A DNA stretch of 9,634 bases from Clostridiales bacterium (GTDB lineage Bacteria; Bacillota_A; Clostridia; Peptostreptococcales; Anaerovoracaceae), in assembly GCA_024697655.1 (NCBI GenBank), contig JAILFI010000001.1:1-9634 (forward strand), written 5' to 3'. The position numbers and the translations under genes are program-made. The notes under the pieces are model-generated. The model saw only the letters and a list, made by a program, of their open reading frames with translations, was not told the origin of the DNA and did not search any database. Positions 1-7,117 of this stretch are shown one piece after another. How positions within the stretch are numbered: position 1 is the stretch's first letter; the number at the start of each line of letters is the position of its first letter.

Positions 1-45
1 GCCTGAAAAACTTGCGTTTATCGCCAAAAATACTATAGTGAAAGC

Positions 46-52
46 AGGAGGT
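46..52 (+). promoter_or_regulatory. Ribosome binding site fixing the M20 peptidase start
   Basis: AGGAGGT lies six bases before the ATG at 59. The open frame extends back to a GTG at 38, but that GTG would place the Shine-Dalgarno inside the coding region and has no site of its own. The ATG at 59 is therefore the start. Confidence 0.85.
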
Positions 53-58
53 CAGGAC

Positions 59-1384
59 ATGGAAAACGAAAGAAAACAGGCCTATACCGAATCACTGCAG
101 AAGATGATCCGCATTGCCACTGTATCGGATCCGGCACACTGCGATCCGGAGACGTTTGTGCGGTTCCATGCGCTGCTGCGGGAACTCTATCCGCATCTCT
201 TTGAAAAGTGTACGGTGCAGGAATTCGATGGCTCGCTCCTTTTGAAATGGGCGGGCAGCACAGATGGTCAACTGCCGGTCCTGTTTATGAACCACCACGA
301 TGTCGTTCCCGCCGGACCGGACGGCTGGGAGCATCCTCCGTTTTCGGCTGACCTCGCAGACGGAAAGATCTGGGGGCGCGGTACGCTCGACGATAAGAGC
401 GGGCTCTTCGCGATGCTGCAGGCGGCGGAAGAACTTGCTGCTGAAGGCTTCGCGCCGGAGCGGGATATCTATTTCGAGACCGGCTGTAATGAGGAGACGA
501 CCGGCGCCGGCGCGGACGCGATCACCTTGTGGATGAAAGAGCAGGGGATCCGTCTGGCGATGGTGTTCGACGAAGGCGGGTATATCGTCCACGATCCGAT
601 CGGCGGTGCGGATGGGACGTTCGCTATGATCGGCGTCGGGGAGAAGAGTATCGTCAACATCCGGTTCACAGCCCGCTCCGCAGGCGGACATGCGTCTACC
701 CCGGGAAAGGATACACCGCTTGTCCGGCTCGGCAAGTTCATGGCGTATCTGGAGCGGCATCAGATTTTCGATGTGCAGTTGTCCCCGACGGTGGCGGAAA
801 TGCTCAAACAGTTTGCCCCTTATATGGGCACGGCAGGGAAAGTCGTCGGCAAGGCTGACCGGCTGCGGTATCCGCTCAAAAAAGTGATGCCGAAGTTCGG
901 TCCCGCAGCGGCTTCATTGCTCTCGACAACGATCGCTTTCACAATGGCGGGAGGCGGCGATGCGGTCAATGTCATTCCGCACGAGGCCTGGGTCATCGGC
1001 GATATGCGCTGTTCCCATCACCAGGGGCGCGACAAGTCTCTTAAAGCGGTAATAAAGACGGCAAAGAAATTTGACCTGGAGGCGGAGGTCATCGATCTCG
1101 GCGTGGAATCGCGCCTTGCTGACTATGAGGGCGAAGCGTGCCGGCTCGCGGCGGAAGCGGTCATGAAGACAGTGCCGGGGGTGGATGCCTGCGCGCCGTA
1201 CATCATGACCGGCGCATCGGATGCGCGGTATTTTGACAGGGTGTGCGATCAGTGCATCCGGTTCCTGCCCTTTACGATCAGCACAGAACAGATGGCGTCG
1301 ATCCACGGGGTCAATGAGTGTATCGATGCTGATACGCTCGTGCCGGCAGTCGATTACTACAGGTACCTGCTGCAGCATGTATAA
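59..1384 (+). CDS. M20 family metallopeptidase (CPS1/PM20D1-like)
   Basis: A 441-residue cytoplasmic enzyme with no signal peptide or membrane segment. It carries the two-zinc M20 set: HHDVVP (H79, D81), GRGTLDDKSG (bridging D111), NEETTG (general base E146, ligand E147), DEGG (D171) and IHGVNE (H416). H211 in GGHAST matches the conserved His of the lid/dimerisation domain, roughly residues 195-310. The DEGG form of the third ligand and the overall length resemble the carboxypeptidase S / PM20D1 branch, whose members hydrolyse dipeptides or N-acyl amino acids. All metal ligands are present, so it should be active; the substrate is not evident. The start at 59 follows an AGGAGGT site. A YfcC-type carrier gene begins 33 bases after the stop, which suggests that transporter supplies its substrate. 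That coupling is inferred, by analogy with AbgT carriers and their M20 hydrolases. Confidence 0.9.
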   Translation: MENERKQAYTESLQKMIRIATVSDPAHCDPETFVRFHALLRELYPHLFEKCTVQEFDGSLLLKWAGSTDGQLPVLFMNHHDVVPAGPDGWEHPPFSADLADGKIWGRGTLDDKSGLFAMLQAAEELAAEGFAPERDIYFETGCNEETTGAGADAITLWMKEQGIRLAMVFDEGGYIVHDPIGGADGTFAMIGVGEKSIVNIRFTARSAGGHASTPGKDTPLVRLGKFMAYLERHQIFDVQLSPTVAEMLKQFAPYMGTAGKVVGKADRLRYPLKKVMPKFGPAAASLLSTTIAFTMAGGGDAVNVIPHEAWVIGDMRCSHHQGRDKSLKAVIKTAKKFDLEAEVIDLGVESRLADYEGEACRLAAEAVMKTVPGVDACAPYIMTGASDARYFDRVCDQCIRFLPFTISTEQMASIHGVNECIDADTLVPAVDYYRYLLQHV

Positions 1385-1417
1385 GGGCGGCGGGAACCGC
1401 TCATAAGGGAGGCGCTC

Positions 1418-2842
1418 ATGGCAGACATTGCGGCGAAGAAAAAACGCAACGAGGACGGCATCAACATCGGTGCCCGCTCTTTCCTTATCGCGATCGGGAT
1501 CATCTTCCTCCTGATGGTGGTGACTTATATCCTGACGCTCATTATACCGGGCGGTGAATATGCCCGGGTGCAGGATGCCTCCGGACACACGGTCATCGAC
1601 CCGGACGGCGGATTCCGTAACGTCGACGGCGGGCTGCCGTTCTGGAAGTGGCTGCTGTCCCCGTTTCTGGTGCTGGGGGCGCCCGGCTCCGGAACGATCA
1701 TCGCGGTGCTGATCTTTCTGCTCGTCATCGGCGGAGTGTTCAATTCCCTGACGGCTGGCGGGATGATGCAGTACATGCTCGAGAAGATCGTCGACCGTTT
1801 CGGGGATGTCAAGTACAGGCTCATGGCAGTGCTCGTCTTTTTCTTCATGGCGATGGGATCTTTCGTCGGTTCGTTTGAAGAGGTCATCCCGATGGCGCCG
1901 ATCGTGGTGGCACTGGCGGTCGCGCTCGGCTGGGACCGTGTGACAGGCGTAGCCATGTCGCTGCTTGCGGCGGGCTGCGGTTTTGCCGCCGGCATTGCCA
2001 ACCCGTTCACGATCGGTGTGGCGCAGGGGCTGGCAGGGCTCCCGATGTTCAGCGGGATCTGGCTCCGCGCCTTGTCGTTCATATTGATCTACGCGCTCCT
2101 TCTGTGGTACGTGCGCGGACACGCGAAAAGGATCGAGAAAGAGGGGCAGGCAAAAGCGCTTGGCATTTCCTATATGAAGGACCCCCGCATGGACCGGGGG
2201 CTGAAGGTTTTTGCGGCTCTTCTCGGGATCGGCATTGTCATCGTCCTCAGTTCAAGCGTCATCACGGCGCTGCAGGACTATACCATGATCATCGTGGCAC
2301 TGATGTTTCTTGTTGCGGGCATCGCTTCGGTGCTGCTCGCGGGGATGACTCCGCGCGAACTCGGGAGGACATTCGTCAACGGGATCATCGCCATCGCGCC
2401 GTCCATCCTGATGATCCTCATGGCATCGTCGATCAAGTACACGATGGAAGAATCGAAGATCCTCGATACGATCCTGCACAGTGCAGCAGGGATGGCAGAC
2501 AGCATGCCGAAAGCGGGGGTCATCCTGTTCATTTATCTGATCTGTCTGATGATGAACTTCTTCATTTCGTCGGGGTCCGCCAAGGCGTTTCTCCTGATCC
2601 CGATCATTGCGCCGCTCGCGCAGCTGTTCGGGCTGCCGATGCAGCTCGCGATCGTCGCTTTTGCATTCGGAGACGGCTTCAGCAATGTGATCTATCCGAC
2701 CAATGCCGGCTTGCTGATCACGCTCGGGATCTCAGACGTGGGCTATGGGGAATGGTTCCGGTATTCGTGGAAATTTCAGGTGCTCAACCTGCTGCTGACC
2801 ACCGGCATACTGCTGTTCGGGCTGGCGGCCGGATACTGTTAG
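1418..2842 (+). CDS. YfcC-family membrane carrier (DcuC/AbgT-like ion transporter superfamily)
   Basis: A 474-residue, very hydrophobic protein with about 12 membrane segments, starting near residue 20 after a basic cytoplasmic tail (AKKKR). A hydrophilic loop (about 48-75) follows the first segment, and a basic loop (about 233-262) splits the protein into two halves. Motifs fit the YfcC branch of the C4-dicarboxylate anaerobic carrier family: GSFEEVIPMAPI (147-161), NPFTIGVAQGLAGLP (195-209), NFFISSGSAKAFLLIP (380-395) and GDGFSNVIYPTNA (418-430). The two re-entrant-like, Gly/Ser/Asn-rich stretches are where this superfamily binds substrate and cation. YfcC proteins have been linked to basic amino acids, peptides or carboxylates, and substrate cannot be read from sequence. 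AAGGGAGG sits five bases before the ATG. It lies between the M20 peptidase and a small hypothetical gene, 16 bases from the latter, so all three are probably one operon. Confidence 0.88.
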   Translation: MADIAAKKKRNEDGINIGARSFLIAIGIIFLLMVVTYILTLIIPGGEYARVQDASGHTVIDPDGGFRNVDGGLPFWKWLLSPFLVLGAPGSGTIIAVLIFLLVIGGVFNSLTAGGMMQYMLEKIVDRFGDVKYRLMAVLVFFFMAMGSFVGSFEEVIPMAPIVVALAVALGWDRVTGVAMSLLAAGCGFAAGIANPFTIGVAQGLAGLPMFSGIWLRALSFILIYALLLWYVRGHAKRIEKEGQAKALGISYMKDPRMDRGLKVFAALLGIGIVIVLSSSVITALQDYTMIIVALMFLVAGIASVLLAGMTPRELGRTFVNGIIAIAPSILMILMASSIKYTMEESKILDTILHSAAGMADSMPKAGVILFIYLICLMMNFFISSGSAKAFLLIPIIAPLAQLFGLPMQLAIVAFAFGDGFSNVIYPTNAGLLITLGISDVGYGEWFRYSWKFQVLNLLLTTGILLFGLAAGYC

Positions 2843-2858
2843 CGGGAGGAACGGGATC

Positions 2859-3161
2859 ATGGCGGATACTATGCCGGCAATGACAAAACACAGCGAGAAA
2901 GTCTTTTCGGTAATGCTGTATAAAGGTTATCCGGAAGGATTTGCGAAAGTGATTGCCAGAGAGATGCACACCCCCTATACGGCGGACCGCATGATCGCGT
3001 ATCTGGGCAGGGCAGGCAGGCCGCCGGCCGAAGAGGTCGCGGATGAAATGCTGGCGATCCTGGCGGACAGAGATAAGTTCGTCGATAAGCACATCAATGC
3101 ATACGCGCAGGAGGTCATCAACGAAATGTACCGGCTGCGCCGGGAGGAACCGGAAGAATAA
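2859..3161 (+). CDS. Conserved-looking hypothetical protein, 100 residues
   Basis: I do not recognise a named family. It is a soluble protein rich in charged residues, with no cysteine, signal peptide or membrane segment. It reads as mostly helical: an N-terminal portion around LYKGYPEGFAKVIAREM (20-36), a linker TPYTADRMIAYL (38-49), a second helical part PPAEEVADEMLAILADRDK (55-73), a third (about 75-94), and an acidic tail EEPEE. The Gly-Tyr-Pro then Thr-Pro-Tyr-Thr pattern looks conserved rather than random, and GGGAGG stands nine bases before the ATG, so the gene is probably real. It starts 16 bases after the carrier gene and is followed directly by a terminator, making it the last gene of the peptidase-carrier unit. 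A regulatory or accessory role for the carrier is possible but unsupported. Confidence 0.75.
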   Translation: MADTMPAMTKHSEKVFSVMLYKGYPEGFAKVIAREMHTPYTADRMIAYLGRAGRPPAEEVADEMLAILADRDKFVDKHINAYAQEVINEMYRLRREEPEE

Positions 3162-3166
3162 GAGAC

Positions 3167-3195
3167 GTGCCCGGCGGGTCCCGCGGGCACTTTTT
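3167..3195 (+). terminator. Intrinsic terminator after the peptidase-carrier operon
   Basis: GTGCCCG (3167-3173) pairs with CGGGCAC (3184-3190). The inner bases can add about three pairs around one bulged G, and TTTTT follows at once. It lies six bases after the stop of the 100-residue gene and just before the radA promoter, so it separates the two units. Confidence 0.85.
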
Positions 3196-3197
3196 CA

Positions 3198-3226
3198 TTG
3201 ACAGGGAATCGCCGCAACGGTAGAAT
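3198..3226 (+). promoter_or_regulatory. Sigma-A promoter of radA
   Basis: TTGACA at 3198-3203 and TAGAAT at 3221-3226 are separated by exactly 17 bases, giving a perfect -35 and a 5/6 -10. The predicted start is near 3233, about 30 bases before the radA ATG. The -35 begins three bases after the T-run of the preceding terminator. Confidence 0.85.
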
Positions 3227-3250
3227 AAAAACGAACATAAGTTCTTTTTT
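3227..3250 (+). promoter_or_regulatory. Probable LexA (SOS) operator upstream of radA
   Basis: CGAAC-ATAA-GTTC at 3232-3244 matches the Gram-positive LexA/DinR box core GAAC-N4-GTTC. It starts six bases after the -10 and covers the predicted transcription start. The symmetry extends outward into a flanking A-run and T-run, with nine of ten base pairs matching between arms 3227-3236 and 3241-3250. In the published B. subtilis consensus CGAACRNRYGTTYC the fourth central base should be a pyrimidine but is A here. Position and downstream gene (recombination repair) both favour SOS control. Binding is inferred. Confidence 0.65.
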
Positions 3251-3261
3251 GAGGTGAGAGA

Positions 3262-4671
3262 ATGGCTAAGAAGGCAAAGATCGTATATGTCTGCAATGAA
3301 TGCGGATTTGAAAGCCCCAAGTGGATGGGGCAGTGCATCTGCGGGGCCTGGAATTCGATGTTCGAGCAGAAGGTGATGGAGGAGGCTGTCGACGATAAGC
3401 GCCGGCGCGGCAGTGCTGCCGGCGGAGCCGCAAGCGGCAGGCGGGCAAAAGCGGTCCCGCTGAAGTCTGTCGACGCATCGCCGCATAAGGACCGCATCGA
3501 TACAGGCATCGCGGAGTTCAACCGTGTCCTGGGAGGCGGTCTTGTGCCGGGGTCGCTGACTTTGATCTCCGGTGAGCCGGGCATCGGCAAATCGACGCTC
3601 ATCATGCAGGTGGCAGCGAATTTCGCGGCGAATACCGGCAAGGTCCTGTACGTATCAGGGGAAGAGTCGGAAGAGCAGATCAAGCTGCGTGCTGACCGCG
3701 TCTGCGGGCAGATGAGCGAAGATCTGCTCGTTCTCGCGGAGACGTCGCTCGATCAGGTGGAGGCTGTCGTCGAGGAGGAGAGTCCCGGATTCATCATCAT
3801 CGACTCGATCCAGACGATGTTCATGGCGGATGTGGAGGCGGCGCCAGGCAGTGTTTCCCAGGTGCGTGCCTGCGGCAACGAACTGATGCGCATCGGCAAG
3901 TCCCGCAATATCCCGGTCTTTATCGTCGCCCACGTAACGAAGAGCGGGGAACTGGCGGGGCCGAAGATCGTGGAACACCTGGTGGACTGCGTCCTGAGCA
4001 TCACCGGGGAGCGCAATGCGGAGCTGCGGCTCCTGCGGTCCTATAAAAACCGCTTCGGTACGACGAGCGAAATCGGCGCATTCGAGATGGCCGAAAAGGG
4101 GCTGATCGAGATCGCGGATCTGTCAAAACGGTTCCTGCAGGGCGCGGAGGAGCGCGCGGAAGGGGCGATGATCGGCGCTGCCTACGAAGGCACCCGGCCG
4201 CTTCTCTTCGAGGTGCAGGCGCTGGCGGCAACAACGAATATGAATTACCCCCGGCGGACATCTATCGGGTTCGATTACGGGCGTCTCAATATGATTCTGG
4301 CGGTGCTGGAGCGCCGTGTCGGTCTGCGGCTGTCCGACCAGGATGTTTACGTCAACGTGGTGGGCGGACTCCATCCGGACGGCACCAGCGTGGACCTCGC
4401 GGTCGCGATGGCGGTGTGGTCGTCGGTCCGGAGCATCGTCTGGGACAAGGATATGATCGCGATCGGGGAGATCGGGCTGACCGGCGACCTGCGGCCGGTC
4501 CCGAACGCGGAGAAGATCGTGCGGGAGGCTGTCCGTATGGGATTCCGGCAGATCCTGCTGCCGGCGTCACAGGCGGAGACCATCCGCACCGCACTTGCGC
4601 AGGCAGGCGCTGCAGCGGGCGGGGTGACCGTCACCGGTGTCAAGCGCCTGACGGATCTGCTGCACAAATAA
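3262..4671 (+). CDS. radA: DNA repair protein RadA (Sms)
   Basis: A 469-residue RecA-related ATPase/helicase that promotes branch migration at recombination intermediates in the cytoplasm. An N-terminal zinc finger (C11, C14, C25, C27) is followed by a linker rich in Arg, Ala and Gly. The ATPase core has Walker A GEPGIGKST (104-112), Walker B IIIDSIQT (178-185) and the RadA-specific KNRFG motif (262-266). A Lon-like C-terminal domain runs from about 290 to 469, with IGEIGLTGDLRPV (401-413) typical of the family. Two oddities stand out: the second zinc pair is CxC rather than the usual CxxC, and the Lon-like segment reads HPDGTSVDLA where many RadA proteins have an EPAADLA-type sequence. The start follows GAGGTGA by four bases. 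The gene is monocistronic with its own promoter, LexA-like operator and terminator, unlike its place inside the clpC operon in Bacillus. Confidence 0.96.
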   Translation: MAKKAKIVYVCNECGFESPKWMGQCICGAWNSMFEQKVMEEAVDDKRRRGSAAGGAASGRRAKAVPLKSVDASPHKDRIDTGIAEFNRVLGGGLVPGSLTLISGEPGIGKSTLIMQVAANFAANTGKVLYVSGEESEEQIKLRADRVCGQMSEDLLVLAETSLDQVEAVVEEESPGFIIIDSIQTMFMADVEAAPGSVSQVRACGNELMRIGKSRNIPVFIVAHVTKSGELAGPKIVEHLVDCVLSITGERNAELRLLRSYKNRFGTTSEIGAFEMAEKGLIEIADLSKRFLQGAEERAEGAMIGAAYEGTRPLLFEVQALAATTNMNYPRRTSIGFDYGRLNMILAVLERRVGLRLSDQDVYVNVVGGLHPDGTSVDLAVAMAVWSSVRSIVWDKDMIAIGEIGLTGDLRPVPNAEKIVREAVRMGFRQILLPASQAETIRTALAQAGAAAGGVTVTGVKRLTDLLHK

Positions 4672-4681
4672 GAGGATAAAG

Positions 4682-4709
4682 AAAAAGAGAGGCAGGCCTC
4701 TCTTTTTTT
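4682..4709. terminator. Probably bidirectional terminator between radA and the kinase gene
   Basis: AAAAAGAGAGG (4682-4692) pairs with CCTCTCTTTTT (4697-4707) around a four-base CAGG loop. A T-run to 4709 follows on the plus strand, and the A-run before the stem gives a U-run on the minus strand. It lies 10 bases after the radA stop and about 31 bases beyond the kinase stop, so it can end both converging transcripts. Confidence 0.85.
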
Positions 4710-4740
4710 GCGCAGGTTGTTTTGCAGACGGCGGACACCG

Positions 4741-6240
4741 CTATTGTCCGCGTTTACGGATCCGGCGTTTCTGATGTTCCGGGTCGAGCTGGATCGGGCG
4801 TGTGTCCCGGGGCACCGTACCGAGCGATTCCTCGGCGAGCGGCAGTTCGAACCAGAACGTCGTGCCTTTGCCGACCTTGCTTTCCGCGCCGAACCGTGCT
4901 TTGTGGCGGGTGAGGATCTCGCTGACGATGGACAGACCGAGCCCTGTTCCTTTGGTCGCGCGGACGTGGTTGGTGCTGGACTTGTAATACCGCTCCCAGA
5001 TATGGGCGAGCTCTTCAGGTTTGATGCCGGCGCCGTGGTCGACCACTTCGAAATGGATCTTTTTACCCCAGCGGCGGATGTTGATCAGGATCTGTTTGTC
5101 TGCGCCGCAGTACTTGATGGCATTGGTCAGGAAGTTCGAGATGACCTGTTTGATCTTGTCCTCATCGCCCTTGACCTTGTAGTTTTCCCGGCAGTGGATC
5201 TGGATGTCGTAGCCGTTCGCTTCGAGCAGTTTGTAAGGGTTGACGACAGACTCTGTGGCGGCCAGGATGTCAAAGGTGCCGATGTTGATCTGCATCGTGC
5301 CGGCTTGCATCTGCGACAGGATCATCATGTCGTTGACCAGTGAATTGAGCCGGTTGGCCTCGTCGATAATGACCTGGACGTGCGCGTTCCTCTTTTCGGG
5401 GTTGTCCCCGGAGATGTCGCGGATCATTTCCGCATAGGAGCGGATCATGGTCAGCGGAGTGCGCAGATCGTGGGAGATGTTCGCCAGAACGTCCTTCTGC
5501 AGAGCATCCGCTTTACTCAGCTCATAGGATGTCTGATTGAGGGTGTCGGAGAGTTCCTTGATCTCCGAGAAACTGTGTTTGCCGACCTCTGCGACCGTGC
5601 CGTATTCGCCTGCCGCCATCTTCCGGGCGGTCACGGTGATCTTCCGGATCGGCCGGGTAATGCGCGCGGTCAGCCAGTAAGCCAGCAGGATGGCCAGTCC
5701 GAGGGCGATCGCGAAGATGTACAGGAACTGGTTCTGGAGGATCGAAACGGTGGACCGGATCGGATAAAGCGGCGTGATGACGTAAAGAGAGACTGTCTGT
5801 GTTTCATCCAGATATGTGGAGAAGACATAGGTGCGTTTCTGCTTCAGTTCGTTGACTTCCGTAAACGTATAAACGCTTTCCCCGTTGCTGACCGCGATCT
5901 GCAGCCCGTTTCTGGCATCGGCGATCTCATTGCCGTAGGCCAGCGTTTCGATGGACGGATAGATCATCTTGTCACCTTCATCGAGGCGCACAAAGACGTC
6001 ATTGTCTTCGGTGATCTGGTTGGCGAGGGTGGTAAACCCGGTCTCATCGCCTGCCTGGTAGAGCTGGACCAGCTGGTTTGCCGCGTCCTGTGTGCGGCGG
6101 ATCTTCATATCCTCATAGTACTGGTTGAGGAAGAAGATCTGCAAAAACCAGATGAGCACCAGAAGAATGGCCGTAAATCCGAGGAAGTACAGCCAGACGC
6201 GAAACCGGATGCTGCTGAAGTCAAAGCGCTTATTCTTCAA
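4741..6240 (-). CDS. Membrane sensor histidine kinase, TTG start
   Basis: A 499-residue sensor. A short basic tail leads to TM1 (about 15-38), an extracytoplasmic sensing domain of about 130 residues (39-169), TM2 (about 170-190) and a HAMP linker (about 191-243). The H-box HDLRTP has phospho-accepting H257. The ATPase domain has the N-box SNFLTNAIKY (N373), G1 DHGAGI (401-406), an F-box-like IWERYYK and G2 GTGLGLSIV (431-439). All catalytic motifs are intact. A basic tail of about 25 residues follows the ATPase domain. No PAS or known ligand motif is visible in the sensing domain, so the signal is unknown. The frame opens with TTG, 11 bases inside the end of the regulator gene. The next in-frame ATG (codon 45) would lose TM1, so TTG is the likely start, with translation coupled to the regulator. 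It should phosphorylate the adjacent regulator. Confidence 0.94.
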   Translation of the reverse strand: MKNKRFDFSSIRFRVWLYFLGFTAILLVLIWFLQIFFLNQYYEDMKIRRTQDAANQLVQLYQAGDETGFTTLANQITEDNDVFVRLDEGDKMIYPSIETLAYGNEIADARNGLQIAVSNGESVYTFTEVNELKQKRTYVFSTYLDETQTVSLYVITPLYPIRSTVSILQNQFLYIFAIALGLAILLAYWLTARITRPIRKITVTARKMAAGEYGTVAEVGKHSFSEIKELSDTLNQTSYELSKADALQKDVLANISHDLRTPLTMIRSYAEMIRDISGDNPEKRNAHVQVIIDEANRLNSLVNDMMILSQMQAGTMQINIGTFDILAATESVVNPYKLLEANGYDIQIHCRENYKVKGDEDKIKQVISNFLTNAIKYCGADKQILINIRRWGKKIHFEVVDHGAGIKPEELAHIWERYYKSSTNHVRATKGTGLGLSIVSEILTRHKARFGAESKVGKGTTFWFELPLAEESLGTVPRDTRPIQLDPEHQKRRIRKRGQ

Positions 6241-6907
6241 ATTTGTAGCCTACCCCCCGTACCGTTACGATGTGGTCTCTGTAGGGACCGAGGTTGTTGC
6301 GCAGGTTTTTGATGTGCGTATCGATCGTCCTGTCCTCCCCGAAGAAATCGTAGCCCCAGATGTCCTGCAGCAGCGTGTCGCGGGAGAGAGCGAGATTCTT
6401 GTTTTCCACAAGGTAGAACAGCAGATCGTATTCTTTCGGTGTCATTTCGACCTTTTCGCCGTCCACTTCGACTGTGCGCGCGGGGATATTGATCTTGAGA
6501 CCGTCGAAGACGATCTCGTCGGACTTCTCCTGCGTCTGCGACTGGGCGTTGTGGCGGGTGATGACCGCGTTGATGCGCGCCATCAGCTCTTTGGGGCTGA
6601 AGGGTTTGGTGACATAGTCGTCGATCCCCAGCTCAAACCCGAACAGTTTATCGTACTCCTCACTGCGGGCGGAGAGCATAATGACGGGGATGTCTTTGCT
6701 TTTCTTGATTTCCTTGCAGGCCGAAAACCCGTCGAGTCTTGGCATCATGATGTCCATGATCAGGATGTCGTAATCGCTTTCCCGGCACTTGCTGACGGCT
6801 TCCATGCCGTCGGCGGCTTCTTCCACTTCGAAATCGTTGAACTCTGCGTATTCGCGGATGACCTCCCGGATCATCGGTTCGTCATCGACTACCAGCAGTT
6901 TATACAT
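6230..6907 (-). CDS. OmpR/PhoB-family response regulator
   Basis: A 225-residue two-domain regulator. The receiver (1-118) has the acidic pair D8/D9, phospho-acceptor D52 in LIMDIMMPRLDG, the switch residue S79 and K101 in TKPF. The winged-helix DNA-binding domain (about 130-225) contains MTPKEYDLLFYL, the recognition-helix region RTIDTHIKNLRNNLG (193-207) and the closing VRGVGYKFEE. The frame is open back to 6970, but the ATG at 6905-6907 gives the canonical MYKLLVVDDE start and has GGAGG six bases before it. It is the first gene of a two-gene operon with the kinase, overlapping it by 11 bases. It diverges from carD, and its regulon is unknown. Autoregulation through the shared intergenic region is plausible but unproven. 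Confidence 0.95.
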   Translation of the reverse strand: MYKLLVVDDEPMIREVIREYAEFNDFEVEEAADGMEAVSKCRESDYDILIMDIMMPRLDGFSACKEIKKSKDIPVIMLSARSEEYDKLFGFELGIDDYVTKPFSPKELMARINAVITRHNAQSQTQEKSDEIVFDGLKINIPARTVEVDGEKVEMTPKEYDLLFYLVENKNLALSRDTLLQDIWGYDFFGEDRTIDTHIKNLRNNLGPYRDHIVTVRGVGYKFEE

Positions 6908-6912
6908 AGGAT

Positions 6913-6918
6913 ACCTCC
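6913..6918 (-). promoter_or_regulatory. Ribosome binding site of the response regulator
   Basis: GGAGGT on the minus strand precedes the ATG at 6907 with standard spacing. It decides this start over an upstream in-frame ATG at 6970, which would add 21 non-homologous residues and lies upstream of the predicted transcription start. Confidence 0.85.
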
Positions 6919-6940
6919 GGTTCTTGGTTCTCTGCTCTCC

Positions 6941-6951
6941 ATTGTAGCACA
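6941..6951 (-). promoter_or_regulatory. Extended -10 promoter of the two-component operon
   Basis: On the minus strand TGTGCTACAAT gives a -10 of TACAAT (6941-6946) with the TGn extension (6947-6949). No good -35 is visible at 17 bases; TGGCAA is the closest match. The predicted start near 6934 leaves a leader of about 27 bases that includes the GGAGG site. Confidence 0.55.
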
Positions 6952-7063
6952 GATCAGCTGTTGTTGCCACGCTGCAGCGCTGCGGCAGGCAGACAGCGGC
7001 GGGGACATAAGTTGATACCTGTTGGTTTTTTATGACAACTGGCGGAGATTTTGAGTCTATGGA

Positions 7064-7092
7064 TTGACAACCATTAGGGGCGGTGATATATT
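7064..7092 (+). promoter_or_regulatory. Upstream sigma-A promoter of carD
   Basis: TTGACA (7064-7069) and TATATT (7087-7092) are 17 bases apart, a perfect -35 and a 5/6 -10. A transcript from here would start near 7099 and carry a leader of about 75 bases into carD. It is a second, upstream promoter in tandem with the stronger one at 7118. Confidence 0.6.
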
Positions 7093-7117
7093 AATCTGTT
7101 TTTATCATGACATTTTT

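Noticed and set aside
12..39. Possible promoter TTGCGT with TATAGT before the M20 peptidase gene
   Set aside because: The -35 is weak (3-4 of 6) and the start would fall on the Shine-Dalgarno itself. The real promoter may lie outside the window.
914..2122. 402-residue open frame antisense to the peptidase and carrier genes
   Set aside because: It runs across the boundary of two well-supported genes, has a composition heavy in Arg, His, Asp and Gln typical of the reverse frame of GC-rich coding DNA, and shows no motif or ribosome site.
3233..3250. GAAC-ATAA-GTTC followed by a T-run read as an intrinsic terminator or attenuator
   Set aside because: A four-base AT-rich stem at the very start of the transcript is too weak, and the position over the start site fits an operator better.
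6968..6986. Short overlapping palindromes (GCTGCAGC, CAGCGCTG) upstream of the two-component promoter
   Set aside because: These are GC-rich six- to eight-base symmetries with no link to a known site, expected by chance in this composition.
4708..7015. Long plus-strand frames opposite the two-component genes (4708-5343, 5380-6312, 6125-7015)
   Set aside because: The minus strand encodes complete kinase and regulator motifs in the right order. The plus-strand frames are their shadows.
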